DNA from: Siphonodentalium dalli
Taxonomy: Eukaryota; Mollusca; Scaphopoda; Gadilida; Siphonodentaliidae
Direction: 5' to 3'
NCBI GenBank assembly: GCA_032622095.1
Contig: CP136069.1
Location: 127,493,450 to 127,557,449 of the forward strand
Length of the DNA stretch: 64,000 bases
Below the pieces are notes generated by a model that did no database searches, was not told where the DNA came from, and saw only the letters and a program-made list of their open reading frames with translations. Positions 43,367 through 55,259 of the stretch are shown piece by piece; within the stretch, counting starts at the first letter, position 1; every line of letters starts with the position of its first letter. Position numbers and translations under genes: made by a program.

Positions 43367-44605
43367 TGAATGGACACTGGGGGTCATATTCACCATGCAG
43401 GCTTATGTGTCATCCAGGCAAGGGGGGGGGGGGGGTAATAGAACATTTGCAGGAAGGTATGCCGGGTTGTCAGAGGGGCAACAAAAAATCGTTTTTACTA
43501 AAGACCTTTTGCGCCCATATTTGTTATTTGTAACAGTTTAAAACATGATTGTCAAATATCTAACACGCAAAGCCATTCGATTTTAAAACTTGGTCATAAT
43601 TTTTAACAGTTGAAAATTTCATAACAACATTATTTCGAAATTTCGGATAGAAAGTAAGTTGAAACAGTGTTGATAGTTTTATTTTCCAACCAACATTTAT
43701 TGTGAAATTTGATTTGTTTAGACAAAAAGTCTTACAACTTCCTACTGTCGGTCTAACAGTTGACTGAAATGGCCATTTGTTGGAAAATTTCCAACCAGAT
43801 ATGGGGTGCCAAGAATTGGAAAGCTCGAGGTACCCGCTTTGTACCAGTTCGAAAAATCGAACCATTTTCGAACCAGGAGCGGGGGAAAATATGGAGCTTC
43901 CAAGACTTGAGGATCCATCTAATTGTTCAAACAGTCGTGCAGCGTCGCTTCCACTGCGGGTCGTCCAGCATATACCCTGCATGTTCGAGTTTATAAATAC
44001 ATGTCATTGTGAACAAATTGAATTCTAAAATAGTCAATCTGGTGAATACGACTGTAGGTCTCGTGATCACAATATGTGTACAGTAGATGATCTCCGGTTC
44101 CTATGATGAGATCATGATGTTTTTGATACCCGGTGAATGATTGCTGTTCCAATAAATATGATACCTTTATATTCTTGAGATGTTGAAACTGTATATTCCG
44201 GATCCCAACCGATACGGTGGCATCAACTAAGACGTGTTCTATTATTGAATTTAGCGCACACAGGAACGTGTGGAGGCGTTTCTCACACACCTCCCCCGAA
44301 ATTTTGGTCAAATTTCCAATTGTTTGAATTAACGGTAGCACCTTCAGCGTGATAACTGGTTGAAATTGTTCCATTAGTTTCTTGTATAGACAAGAACCGG
44401 GTAATTGTTAGAATTGTTAGCCAGATCGAGGAATTTTGTTGACGCTATCCGACTTTCTTGTTTGGCATTAGAACATATACAAATACCAAGGCAAAACAAT
44501 GGCAAGTTGGAGAAAATTGACAGCAATTTACTTTTCGCACACAAGGACGTACATGTATATGTTACAGTTAAAACGCATAATCATAACTGAACATTTCAGT
44601 GATTA
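43367..44605. other. 3' flank of the metalloprotease gene
   Basis: May contain the 3' UTR. A G-run lies at 43423-43435, and a short repeat near 43550-43600 (GATTGTCAAATATCTAACAC) also occurs at 48916. Frames of 127-140 codons on the minus strand have no recognisable family and no codon or splice support. Confidence 0.5.
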
Positions 44606-45056
44606 TGTACATATAGAATATACGCATAGTGTTTCTGAATAACAAATTTAATCCACTCGTGGGATTGGCGATTTACACCACGAGCTTCAGCGAGTGGTGT
44701 AAATCGTCAATCCCACGAGTGGATTAAATTTGTTATTCAGAAACACTATGCGTATATTTTGTTTATGCCACGATCTTTACAATGCGATGGATAAACAATT
44801 TTCCGTTCAAATTGTATGGAGAAAGTTTAATCCACTCTGCAAAGTTTATGCCACGATCTTTACAATGCAATGATTAAACAATTTTCCGTTCAAATTGTAT
44901 GGAGAAAGTTTAATCCACTCTGCAAAGTTTATGCCACGATCTTTACATTGCAATGGATAAACACTTTTCCGTTCAAATTGTATGGAGAAAGTTTAATCCA
45001 CTCTGCGAAGTTTAATCAACAGTAGGCACGTTTAATCAACAGGTGTTGATTAAATG
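44606..45056. repeat. CGAG palindrome element H4, copy 2, with 83-bp triplication
   Basis: The same element as at 13007-13290. Outer arms lie at about 44617-44655 and 44720-44758. Punctuation is CTCG 44656, then CGAG 44681, 44691, 44716. The 83-bp downstream unit is present three times (44762, 44845, 44928 to 45010), against once in copy 1. The terminal palindrome TTTAATCAACA-GG-TGTTGATTAAA closes it. Confidence 0.87.
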
Positions 45057-45097
45057 TAAAATTTTAAATTTAAACAGATGGCTTCATTTATATAGTA

Positions 45098-45144
45098 CTA
45101 GCAGGTTAGCCCGCCACTGGCGGCAATCTTCAGAAACATGACAA
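45098..45144 (-). mobile_element. 3' fragment of a minus-strand Helitron-like element
   Basis: Read on the minus strand it ends with hairpin CCGCCAGTGGCGG, GCTAACCTG and CTAG. It is cut off at 45144 by the start of the next element. Confidence 0.6.
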
Positions 45145-45769
45145 TCTATTATATATTTTAGAAGATCTGTCTGTCTGTGTGTCTGTGTGTCTGTGTGTCT
45201 GTGTGTGTGTTCGCGATGAACTCGAAAACGTCCCAACCGATTTCGATGAAACTTGGTATGTGGGGGTATTTTCGGCCGGGGACGAACATAGGCATATTAA
45301 TTTGTCCGTGCGACGTCACATTGACCTTGAAATCGGGTCATTTCAAGGTCAAACGCCCGAATATCACGGGATTTCGATGAAACTTGGTATGTGGGGGTAC
45401 TTTCTTATGGCGAGTCTCATAAACATATTCATTTGCCCGTGCGACGTGACCTTGACCTTGAAATCGGGTAACTTCAAGGTCAAATCGCCAATTTTGATGG
45501 GATTTCGACGAAATTTGATACGTTGGGTTACTTTTGTTCACCGATTGTTTTGGACGGGTCCAATCGTGACCCCGACCAGACCTTGACCTTCAAAATGATC
45601 AATTCAAGGTCAAATCGGGTAAAACCGGATGGATTTCGACGGGCACGTTTGTCGGGTACTTTTGTCCGGGCAGTGTTTTGGACTGGTCAAATCGTTACCC
45701 CACTTGACCTTGACCTTCAAAATGGACAATTCAAGGTCAAAGCCCGGACGAAGTCGGGTCACCTTCTAG
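45145..45769 (+). mobile_element. Helitron-like element, tandem unit 1
   Basis: Starts TCTATTATATATTTTAGAAG after an A, then a (TGTC)n tract. Ends with hairpin CCCGGACGAAGTCGGG, TCACCTT, CTAG (45766-45769). Several TCAAGGTCA or TGACCTTGA motifs are spaced along it. It encodes no Rep/helicase; the 135-codon frame is repeat-derived. Confidence 0.8.
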
Positions 45770-46381
45770 TCTATTATATATTTTGGAAGATCTGTGTGTC
45801 TGTGTGTCTGTCTGTGTGTCTGTGTGTTCGCGATGAACTCGAAAACGGCCCACCCGATTTCGATGAAACTTGGTATGTGGGGGTATTTTCGGCCGGGGAC
45901 GAACATAGGCATATTAATTTGTCCGTGCGACGTCACCTTGACCTTGAAATCGGGTCATTTCAAGGTCAAACGCCCGAATATCACGGGATTTCGATGAAAC
46001 TTGGTATGTGGGGGTACTTTCTTATGGCGAGTCTCATAAGCATATTCATTTGCCCTTGCGACGTGACCTTGACCTTGAAATCGGGTAACTTCAAGGTCAA
46101 ATCGCCAATTTTGATGGGATTTCGACGAAATTTGATACGTGGGGTTACTTTTGTCCACTGATTGTTTTGGACGGGTCCAATCGTGACCCCGACCAGACCT
46201 TGACATTCAAAATGATCAATTCAAGGTCAAATCTTGTAAAACCGGATGGATTTGGACGGGCACGTTTGTCGGGTACTTTTGTCAGGGCAGTGTTTTTGGA
46301 CTGGTCAAATCGTGACCCTACTTGACCTTCAAAATGGACAATTCAAGGTCAAAGCCCGGACGAAGTCGGGTCACCTTCTAG
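45770..46381 (+). mobile_element. Helitron-like element, tandem unit 2
   Basis: Starts TCTATTATATATTTTGGAAG immediately after the CTAG of unit 1 and ends CTAG (46378-46381), then T. It is about 95% identical to unit 1 by eye. Confidence 0.8.
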
Positions 46382-47480
46382 TTTTAAATATTTTTATAAT
46401 TGAATTTTTTGTGTTTCAATGAGTTAATTGTGCCGTTTTAATTTTTTAATTGAATTTTTTTTTTCAATGCGTCAATTGTGCCTTTTGAATTTACTGTCTT
46501 TTTTAATAAATTTTTTTAATAAATTTTTTAATTGAATTTTATGTTTTTCAACGAGATAATTGTGCCTTTTTAATTGAATTTTGTTTTCCAATTTGACCCG
46601 ATTTGACCTTGAATTGATCATTTTCAAGGTCAAGGTCAGGTCGGGGTCACAATTTAACCCGTCCATGACACTTCCCGTAGGTAGCAGGTTTGAGCTGAAT
46701 CGGTTCGAGTCTATAAAGGACACACATATATACATGACACTTCCCGTAGGTAGCAAGTTTGAGCTCAATCGGCATTCCCTGGAATTTCCCAGAATATATT
46801 CATGGGGAGGTCAAGTGGCCAATTTTGAAATTTGCTGGTCGCATTCGTCTGTAGATCTGAGGAATTCTCGGCTAGATATTGTTACCAACATGACATATTT
46901 AAATTAATCTCGCCGTGCACCCCCATCACCAACGCGACGTAATTTTGGTCGAGATGACGAAATATGAGTGCGACAGAGAATATTGTTTGATCGAAAGCAT
47001 TTGAATGAATACGTCACAAGACTCGCCTTGATGCTGGCTAATATATATTTGTCCCTGCTAGGTGTTGGGAATGTGAATTAAAATTGCCGTGGGGATGCCG
47101 TGGGTGTCTAATCCGATGAAAATGTCCCCGTTCCTAGGAAGCGAGTTCCAATTAACGTAAACAAACGCCCTATGCGAAGCCGAAGGGAATAAAGAGCGTT
47201 AACCGGTTAACGAACCCAAATATGGAAGATCTCTATCAACGATACTGCGGATACGAACGGTCTTTAACCACCAACGCTATTAACTCCGAAGTGCCGTTTT
47301 GTGTGACTGAGAGTGGAGAACGGGTGCTCTGATCTTCTCCAAAACGCCGCGACGACCATTCCCGTGTGATTTTACCCTTAGATGAGAAGTTTGAGCCCAA
47401 TCGGTCCAGCCGTTTTCGAGTCTATAGAGGACAAATATAATTATATACACATATATTTACGTAGTTCTCAAAATATATAG
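46382..47480 (-). mobile_element. Degraded Helitron-like mosaic on minus strand
   Basis: Contains AT-rich tandem units (TTTTTAATTGAATTTT, GTTAATTGTGCC), two GACACTTCCCGTAGGTAGCA blocks, and at 47455-47480 the complement of a TATATATTTTGAGAAC 5' end. Much of it is the reverse complement of 24480-24920. Confidence 0.6.
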
Positions 47481-47599
47481 GAAGAAGATAGGCGATCGTG
47501 ATATAAAATCACTTATTCCTTATTTTGTTACCTATAATGCGTGAAATGTTTAGTTATTAGTTTAGTTATTATTATTTAGCTGGAACAATAGATAGTCAA

Positions 47600-48522
47600 T
47601 CTCATATATATTTTGAAGACCTCTGTCTGTATGCTTGTCTGTATGTATGTCATTTATACAAATCTACGATTCTCGACCGATCGGGACGAAACTTGGTACA
47701 TGTGTGTAGTTTGACCAGGCGGTCGTCGTTGTCGTATTGGCGAGCCCGTGCGGCGCCCGTAACTACGCCAAATTTCAATCACGCGGTCGGTATTTTAAAC
47801 CATACAAGAAAGATGATATCAACATTTAATAATAGCCAGGTGTAACTTTTCTGCCATACGGTGTAAGTATTTGACATTAACATTACGTATTATGTGATAT
47901 TATTACTTAATATCGTATATATATATTCCGAACTATTTCGGCGGAGTGATATGTTTATTGCATAGTTTGTTATGTTTACGTCGAAATTCCTGCGAGATTT
48001 TTCGTAAAACTTGATGCCGACTGTAAGTAATCGATGGCGCGATCGCTTATGAAAACAATACAGTGTTACGCAACAAACGATTATCCAATTGTGTTATGGA
48101 CCCTGTGTTGTCACAACAGTCAGTTCGTTTTATTTTCAACATTGTAAAATAAGCACATTTCTCAACACAGGAACGATAACTCCACCAATGGCGGACATAA
48201 TTTCTCCAATTTCTGTTGTTCGTAAAGTTTTTTGAAGTGTGATATTTAGATAATGGGTACGTTTTTCGAAAATCGACGACGCCTTGTCACTAGATGGAAT
48301 CAGGAATTACATGAAGGTACATTCATAGATTCTGTAGTAAAATTTATGAAGTCAGGATTTTGTCTCAAATTTTTAACATGGAAACCCTATGGGAGAAAAA
48401 TATTAAATTTTCCACTTTACCTCCCTCTTAAAGAATACATTTCATGAAAAGGTCGCTGTTGCAATTGATTTTTCGAATAAAGCCACGAGACGAACCACGC
48501 CAGTGGCGAGCTAACGTGCTAG
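47600..48522 (+). mobile_element. Helitron-like element with CTAG terminus
   Basis: Begins TCTCATATATATTTTGAAG after an A and ends with hairpin CGCCAGTGGCG, AGCTAACGTG and CTAG (48519-48522), followed by T. Its 5' portion matches 23510 and 25018. The internal sequence (from about 47765) is unique here. Confidence 0.75.
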
Positions 48523-49189
48523 TACTATATATTTCGCATACAAATTTATTCAACTTGTTATCCTCAAATGCATATTTGATTTAAATTATCTAAATAATTG
48601 CTAAAAATTTATGTTATTATATAATAACTGGATAGTTCAGGTATTATAATCTATACATATAATATCTGATGAAGTCAGGAAATAAACATAATAAACTGAA
48701 AAAATCTAGATAGTATATATAATAATTGATTATACGTTTTAATAGTACTCAATCCGATAATATGGTCCCCCTATCATCAAGTTACAACAACAACATTTCT
48801 TCAAAATGCCGCTTCAGTTATCAGAATCCATTAATTGCCCAAAAATAATGATAACCCCAGTCAACTACAGTGTAAAATTTCCCAAAACGTGTTTTGTTCA
48901 ACGAAATCTGGCCGGATTGTCAAATATCTAACACGCAAACCACTTGATTTTATAGAGTTATCCATCTTCATCCGCAATTTGGTCAGAGACCGTCGGGTTG
49001 AAGAATATTTGCAAGGCCGCCAAAAATTTATATCTCGGGAAATAACAAATTAAAAAATATCGATATCTGATCACTCCGAGCTTTGATGGATGGGTTCCTC
49101 CACTCGAAGCAAATATTTGTTTCCCCCGAAGCCAAAGAAAGAGTAATTTGCATTGGAACGTTAATTCGGATTACGCGTTTTTAACTGTA
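48523..49189. other. Non-coding stretch with a dispersed repeat
   Basis: About 48900-49100 is similar to 42543-42720 (ATCGATATCTGATCACTC.GA and GCTTTGATGGAT). Nothing else recognised. Confidence 0.55.
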
Positions 49190-49710
49190 TCATATAAGGA
49201 TTAACTGTCATGTGGACTGTTTTTATGGAGATGTAACGGTGAGGTAAGTGGACATAACTTGTGTAAAACCCGAAGGGTTTTACATACAAGTTATGTCCAC
49301 TTACCTCACCTTTACATCTCCATAAAAATAGTCCACATGACAGTTAATCCTTATATTTATATACATTTAGCGAAAAAGCCGCTTTTGTAAATATATTTAA
49401 ATCGAAAAGTGTATCGTGACAAGATCAGCCCAAAATACCCAATAGCACCCTTGGCAAAAGTTAATAGGAACAATTTCTCTTCATGTTGAAATCCGATGAT
49501 GTATTAAGTCAATCCTGCGCGAGTCAAAATGCGCCCAAAGCATTACGCGTTCGTCTTTCCAAACCTAATGACGTATCGATGGTGTTATTAGCTTGGTGTT
49601 ATGAGGCGTTACGCATTCACCGAGAAATAACTGCAACTAGCCACGTGGGCGCCGACCAATCAGAATGCTGGATTTAGTGATGACAACACTTAGTGTGTAA
49701 ATATATATAT
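49190..49710. repeat. Dispersed repeat, copy 1, opening with a long palindrome
   Basis: 49193-49357 is a near-perfect palindrome (arms of about 75 bp around ACCCGAAGGGT). It is followed by 49360-49710, which recurs at 55386-56190 (CCACGTGGGCGCCGACCAAT, ATGCTGGATTTAGTGAT). The second copy has a decayed palindrome and an inserted LINE/SINE tail. Confidence 0.8.
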
Positions 49711-50028
49711 ATATGTGTGTTAACGACATATGGTTTTGGTTGATGATACTGCAATGTTTGTCGAACAATTTCTTATTAAAATTGAGTAAGTACGATGAAA
49801 ATTCAAGTTTTATCGACATATTATAAAACATAAATCAACTACATGGTCATTTGAACTGATCGGTTATAGACATTATAATCATAATTTACGTATCATGCAA
49901 TTTGAATGAGGAATTATATAGTCTTTGTCCGAAAAAGTATGCACCGTTTTGTAACTATACAAGCACATTATGAACCACCGGTTATCGTCCGGTGGAAATA
50001 TAGACTTGGCACCGGTTGCATTTGTATA

Positions 50029-50483
50029 CAGGTTACAGTGAAGTAATTATTTCCCATAGGCCTCAGTGTTAACATATAATGGCCTGCAGCCCTGACTATC
50101 CACGAATTGTGATAAATGAGTACATGATCACCAGGATTGGCATCTGCGCAAAGTTTCTGCATGAAAAAAATCATATCGTCGAGCATAAAATGTACCTTTA
50201 AATTTGGGATTTATAATCTAAAGTCAGAATTGCATGAAAAAAATATTGACATTTTTTACCTCCCACCAAATAAATTCAACCCAGGAACCACGTGCTTTAC
50301 AGTGTGCCAATGTTTTGTTTGGAGTCTGAAATTTCAAGAGGAGTGATTGCATGTATTTTATATGTTTAAATATCGAAACTACTATTACCCAACCAGAGCC
50401 CAGGATTTTTTTAATTCTCTCCTGCATCGTGGTCCAAAATCCGTTGGAGGGCGCTACCAATCGAATTTATTCACTGTAACCTG
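50029..50483. mobile_element. TIR element (CAGGTTACAGTGAA), TA target duplication
   Basis: The core GGTTACAG..CTGTAACC (50031-50481) is 451 bp, the same length as the elements at 8431 and 9784. It shares the subterminal CCATAGGCCTCAGTG.TAAC with them. TA flanks both sides if the termini are CAGG..CCTG. It looks like a diverged subfamily of the same Tc1/mariner-like MITE. Confidence 0.75.
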
Positions 50484-50489
50484 TACAGG

Positions 50490-51345
50490 AATCACTGAAC
50501 TAAATGGTTTCCCATAGGCGACAGTGTTAACGTTTCGGCCAAATTCACTGAATTGAAGCATGCAGGCCATACCAGTGATGTTTACCCAGCTAGATTGACA
50601 CCAATCGAATTACTTCACTGTAACCTACAGTAACAACAGCGCCATTGACATGCCATCTGAAAATGACACAAATCGGTCCCTGGACTCTTCACATTTGAAA
50701 ATAAAATACAAAATCTCTATCCATGACTTTCTTTTCGTCTTATTAACCCTTTCCCGACCCCACCCCTGTTTACAACTGCAACACAAAATATCTTTAAAAT
50801 GAACACGAAAAGTCACCATGTGAGGTCAATGTCGATAAAGTAAACGATGGTAGCATATATACCCATCTATAGGAATCAGGGAGCTAAATGTGTTCTAGAG
50901 TCGGGGAGCGAGTACACCGTGGAATGCTATAGGTGAAGGTAACTGAAGAATGACCTTCATCTGATACATGCGACACGTTATTAAAGGATGACATCGCGTT
51001 TATTTGATTTGTACATAATATCTAAATAATTTAAACTTGTGAATGAATGGGGGAATGGATTTTTGTGAGTGGGAAATTTATTTAACTAGCTGCTGTAGTT
51101 CTGGGTTTTTCCAGATCAAATTTGGATGTGGGGTAGCCCTGTCGTACACTTGGTGATTTATTTTAAAAAGTAAACACATTACCTATGATTTTTCTTGCAT
51201 TTTCGTGATCAACTGGTGTCAATCTAGCTGGGTAAACATCACTGGTATGGTATGGCCTGCAGGCTTCAATTCAGTGAATTTGGCCGAAACGTTAACACTG
51301 TCGCCTATGGGAAACCATTTAGTTCAGTTATTCCTATAAGAAAAA
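50490..51345. repeat. Inverted-repeat element with a ~110-bp arm pair
   Basis: 50500-50610 and about 51210-51340 are reverse complements (GCGACAGTGTTAACGTTTCG, GGTAAACATCACTGGTATGG). They carry the same subterminal motif as the 451-bp elements. The body is 50610-51200. Confidence 0.72.
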
Positions 51346-52229
51346 TTTGAATTTTACGAAATTTCACGTCTCGCCATGATAAGTTGTTAATTCCATATTT
51401 TCTTATTTTCAAATGATAATGACCACATTTTGGACATATTTAAAGAAGAAACCCATGGATTCGCCTGTAGATAGTACAGAAAGTGATAAATCTGGGAATT
51501 GTGCATGGACATCAGGTACCATTAGGGGGTCAGGGGATCTAGAGCCCCTCTCCCCACAATTTTGAGGAGTGTTAGCCCCCCCCCCCCCCATTGGGAAAAG
51601 GTGACAGTTGACCCAATTAAGCTTTTCCGGCACCCAGTAGTCTTATCGGGGACCGTAGCCACACCCCAAGTCGGGGGGGGGGGGTGTGATGGCATCACCA
51701 CTAGAGTTACTGTCGTGCAAAATTGTCATGGCAGGTTTGTTAAACAGACAGTATGCCCTGCCATCTGGTAAAATTTCATGCCTGAGGCTGTGTCTGATGT
51801 TGCATCATTATGTTTAGATATTTAAATTGACTTATGGTTGCTTTATATTGCTATTAAAGTATTTTTTATTTTAATTTTCTGTTAATTTTGGTAAATGTTT
51901 ATTATAAATTGCCAAATTCTGCATGAAAAATGTTTAAAATTGGACAAGATATCCCTCTCAAAATGTATATTAACATTTCCTCTTCAATTTAGTAATATTA
52001 TGGTATATAAGGGCATACTTTAGTTATACGAGATGCATCAGCTAGTAAAATTGAACAAAACAAATCTTATTTTTTTGGCTTTATTTTGAGGATTGACACT
52101 AATTTTCAGGATGCCTCATATTCGAAAAATAAACCACTACTGCTCGATATAATCCATTTTTGATTTCAGTATGGTCTATATTTTGATAAAATACTATAAG
52201 AAACGCTGTGTTTCACACATGTACATATA
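51346..52229. other. Non-coding stretch, nothing recognised
   Basis: Includes poly-C (51578-51590) and poly-G (51673-51682) runs. No gene or element boundary seen. Confidence 0.5.
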
Positions 52230-52652
52230 TATAGGAATCAGGGAGGTAAATGTGTTCTAGAGTCGGGGAGCGAGTACACCGTGGAATGCTAAAGTGAAGG
52301 TAACTGAAGAATGACCTTCACGGCTTCACCTGATACATGCGACACGTTATTAAAGGATGACATCGCGTTTATTTGATTTGTACATAATATCTAAATAATT
52401 TAAACTGGTGCTGTAATTCTGTGTTTTTCCAGATCAAATTTGGCTGTGAGATAGCCCTGTCGTAGACTTGGTGATTTATTTTAAAAGTAAACACATGACC
52501 TATGATTTTTCTTGCACTTTCGTGATCAACTGGTGTCAATCTAGCTGGGTAAACATCACTGGTATGGCCTGCAGGCTTCAATTCAGCGAAAAAGTCACCA
52601 TGTGAGGTCCATGTCGATAAAGTAAACGATGGTAGCATATATACCCATCATT
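52230..52652. repeat. Second copy of the 50.8-51.3 kb sequence, permuted
   Basis: 52232-52588 matches 50872-51265 and is followed by 52588-52650, which matches 50808-50866. In the first copy the short block precedes the long one; here it follows. Confidence 0.78.
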
Positions 52653-53890
52653 GGTGTTATAGCTGACCGATTTCTCTCTGAGAAAATATGGACGATGGTT
52701 CGCGTGAAAAACATGGACACGCTGGAGCTTGAATTGGGCGACCTTGACAAATTCTGAGTCCTGGTAAACGAAATTTTTGCATAAAACTGAAGTTTTGAGT
52801 GCAGTAGAATTATTCCGTGTCTACATGTCTACATTCTATTGCATTCTGAGAGCGAGACGGTGGAAATGTTTCTATGATTTCAGCTTTTTTCTATTCCTAT
52901 ATGGGAACCTTCTGAGACACACATTCCAAATGGTGATGAATTGTAGTATTTTCATCATATTTTGTGTCATAGATTGTTATTAAAACCGTATATCAAGGCA
53001 TTTAAAGACGTTTTGGCCGGGTTCATGTGCTCTTTCGCGCTTCTTGTAAATAAATTGTGTGTGTTCCTGTTGGGAGAGAATCAGGGGATTTTGAATGTCG
53101 TTCCTCAGTTGGTGGCGGTATTTGTGATTTTATTTTGCGTTCTTTAATCCTGACAGCATTTTTTTCTGGGAATCTATAACTATGCACCCATGCATGGATG
53201 GGTGTGTGAATGAAATGCTGACAGCAATGTTCAGACATGTGACAAATTAACATTTTGTCCTGTTTTGTGTGTGTTTCTTTTGAAATTTCTTGAAAAGAGG
53301 TACCCGGGTGTTTTTGTTGGGACCCCCGTCGCGTTCTTGATGCTCACATCCTGTTTCGGGGAACCTATATATGGATGGTTGTGTGAAATGAATGCTGGCA
53401 ACATAGCGCACATATTTAGTGATATAAACCATACAATTATGACATAATATCATGCTGCAACTAAATCTGAATTTGCCCAAATGTTTGAAATGAATTCCTG
53501 CTGTTAAATTAATATTCAACGGATATTTTGCTGGTTACTCAGCCATATAGATTACGCACCGGTGGCTTTATTATTATACATTTGGGTTTATATATTAATC
53601 ACTTTCGTAATTTCACTGTATACTTCTGAAGACTCGAGCGACTCTTCATTCTGCTGGTTGGGATGGATTCATTTCTCATAGTTAGATTTCTGTGTGTCGC
53701 GGTATATTGTATCTGTGTTGGTAAGCAATTTATAAAGGATTTACAAAGATGTATAAATGGATCCGTATTTTTTGCGAAACATATTTTACGTCTTATTTTG
53801 ATTCTAATGTGAAAAGTAACACAATTGGAACAATATCGATACCACATGCACACAAGACGCTTAGTTGTTTAATATTTAAAGGTCTATCCA
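52653..53890. other. Non-coding stretch with a dispersed repeat
   Basis: 52868-53003 repeats the intron-4 sequence at 26417-26542. Short imperfect duplicates occur at 53170-53225 and 53350-53405. No gene recognised. Confidence 0.5.
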
Positions 53891-53896
53891 TTTTTG

Positions 53897-54475
53897 CAGT
53901 GGAACAAATACAAGAATGAATTATTGTAGATGTTGTAATAACTGGAAGTTTGGAACCGTGTTGCACCTTTAAAAGTGGAATGTCATTGTAAAACTTCTCG
54001 GCAGTAGTTATGATATATCTCATATTTTAAGGATTCAAAAATGGTGAAATATCGGATGACTTGGGAATTTGTCCGTGGTCGGTTTTTGGACACGTTCCAA
54101 TTAAACGGCTGTGCGTTTTTATAATTTCTATTGCCAATAGTTATATACTTAGTTAATTTTTTCCAACAACGAAATTATTTATTTTCATTAATTGGTCTAC
54201 TTACTGTACCACATTTGTTCTTAAACATTTTTGCAGTGGACAAAAGCAAAATAATTAATTATATTATATGTTGTAGTAACTGGAAGTTTGGAACCGTGGC
54301 ACACCTTTATAAGTGGATTGTCCATGCAAAACTTATCGGTAGTAGTTATGAAATGTCTCATATTTTAAGGATTCAAAGATGGTGAAATATCGGATGACTT
54401 TAGAATTTGTCCGTGGTCGGTTTTTGGATACGTTCCAATTACACGTCTGTGCGTTTTTTATAATTTCTATTGCCA
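53897..54475. repeat. Direct tandem duplication of ~240 bp
   Basis: 53897-54136 and 54233-54475 are about 90% alike (TAACTGGAAGTTTGGAACCG, AATATCGGATGACTT, TTTGTCCGTGGTCGGTTTTT). Confidence 0.85.
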
Positions 54476-55259
54476 TATTTGAAACGAAACTATAATATCC
54501 GTGATTTTTTAAACAAACCTGGGTAAATGCTTATTTTATATAAATATATATATTAAATAATTTGACGTTCATTGAATTTCTGTTAAGAGGAATTCAATTA
54601 AAAGATATCCAACTTTGTGTTCATGCAAAGATACTCAATCCCTGTTTAGATAAATTCTATTGATCTTATGATAAATTGCATTCCAAACGGGGAATTACTA
54701 TATAAGAGAACTCTTTGTTTAACAAGAATCTAAAATTGTCAAGACAGAAATTAAATGTAAATGTTTAATGTAGAAAAATTCAATACAGATATTATTAACT
54801 AATGTTTGTCGGCCAATTTGAATTTATGGTGAGGATTTAGTTTATGTTGAGCGAAATTCATTCCTGTTCAGATGTATTGAATTTCACTTCAAGGAAATGA
54901 ATTTCTCCTGACAGCAATCTGACACCTACTGTTTTTGTTAAGACGTTCCGTTTTTCAAATGGTGTGTTAATCGAAATGAACGAGACAGTCTCTGCTGAGA
55001 AAAAAAAAGTTATTTGTGTCGAATGAAATACAATTCATGCTGAAGTTATATGCTCGCTTTTGTTCCATCTCGTGAGTTTTCGGAGATAACAGAAATATGT
55101 AGATAATTACAGGTACATTAAAGGGGGCGTTAAACATTTTTACCCAACAATCGATTGATTTTGGTCAACGGTTGACTGAAAAAAATGTAACTTTCTTAGT
55201 TAAGAAAAGAGGCTGGCTAGCATTATTTGTTGGAAGAATTCTCGACACTGAACTGGATT
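54476..55259. other. Non-coding stretch, nothing recognised
   Basis: AT-rich; no exon, repeat or RNA gene recognised. Confidence 0.5.

Noticed and set aside
43560-44374. Minus-strand frames of 140 and 127 codons downstream of the protease gene
   Set aside because: No recognisable motif, overlapped by frames on the other strand, no splice or promoter support. Noted only because of their length.
45523-46161. 212-codon + frame and related 135/108/98-codon frames
   Set aside because: They lie wholly within tandem Helitron-like repeats and recur by repetition. No protein family signature.
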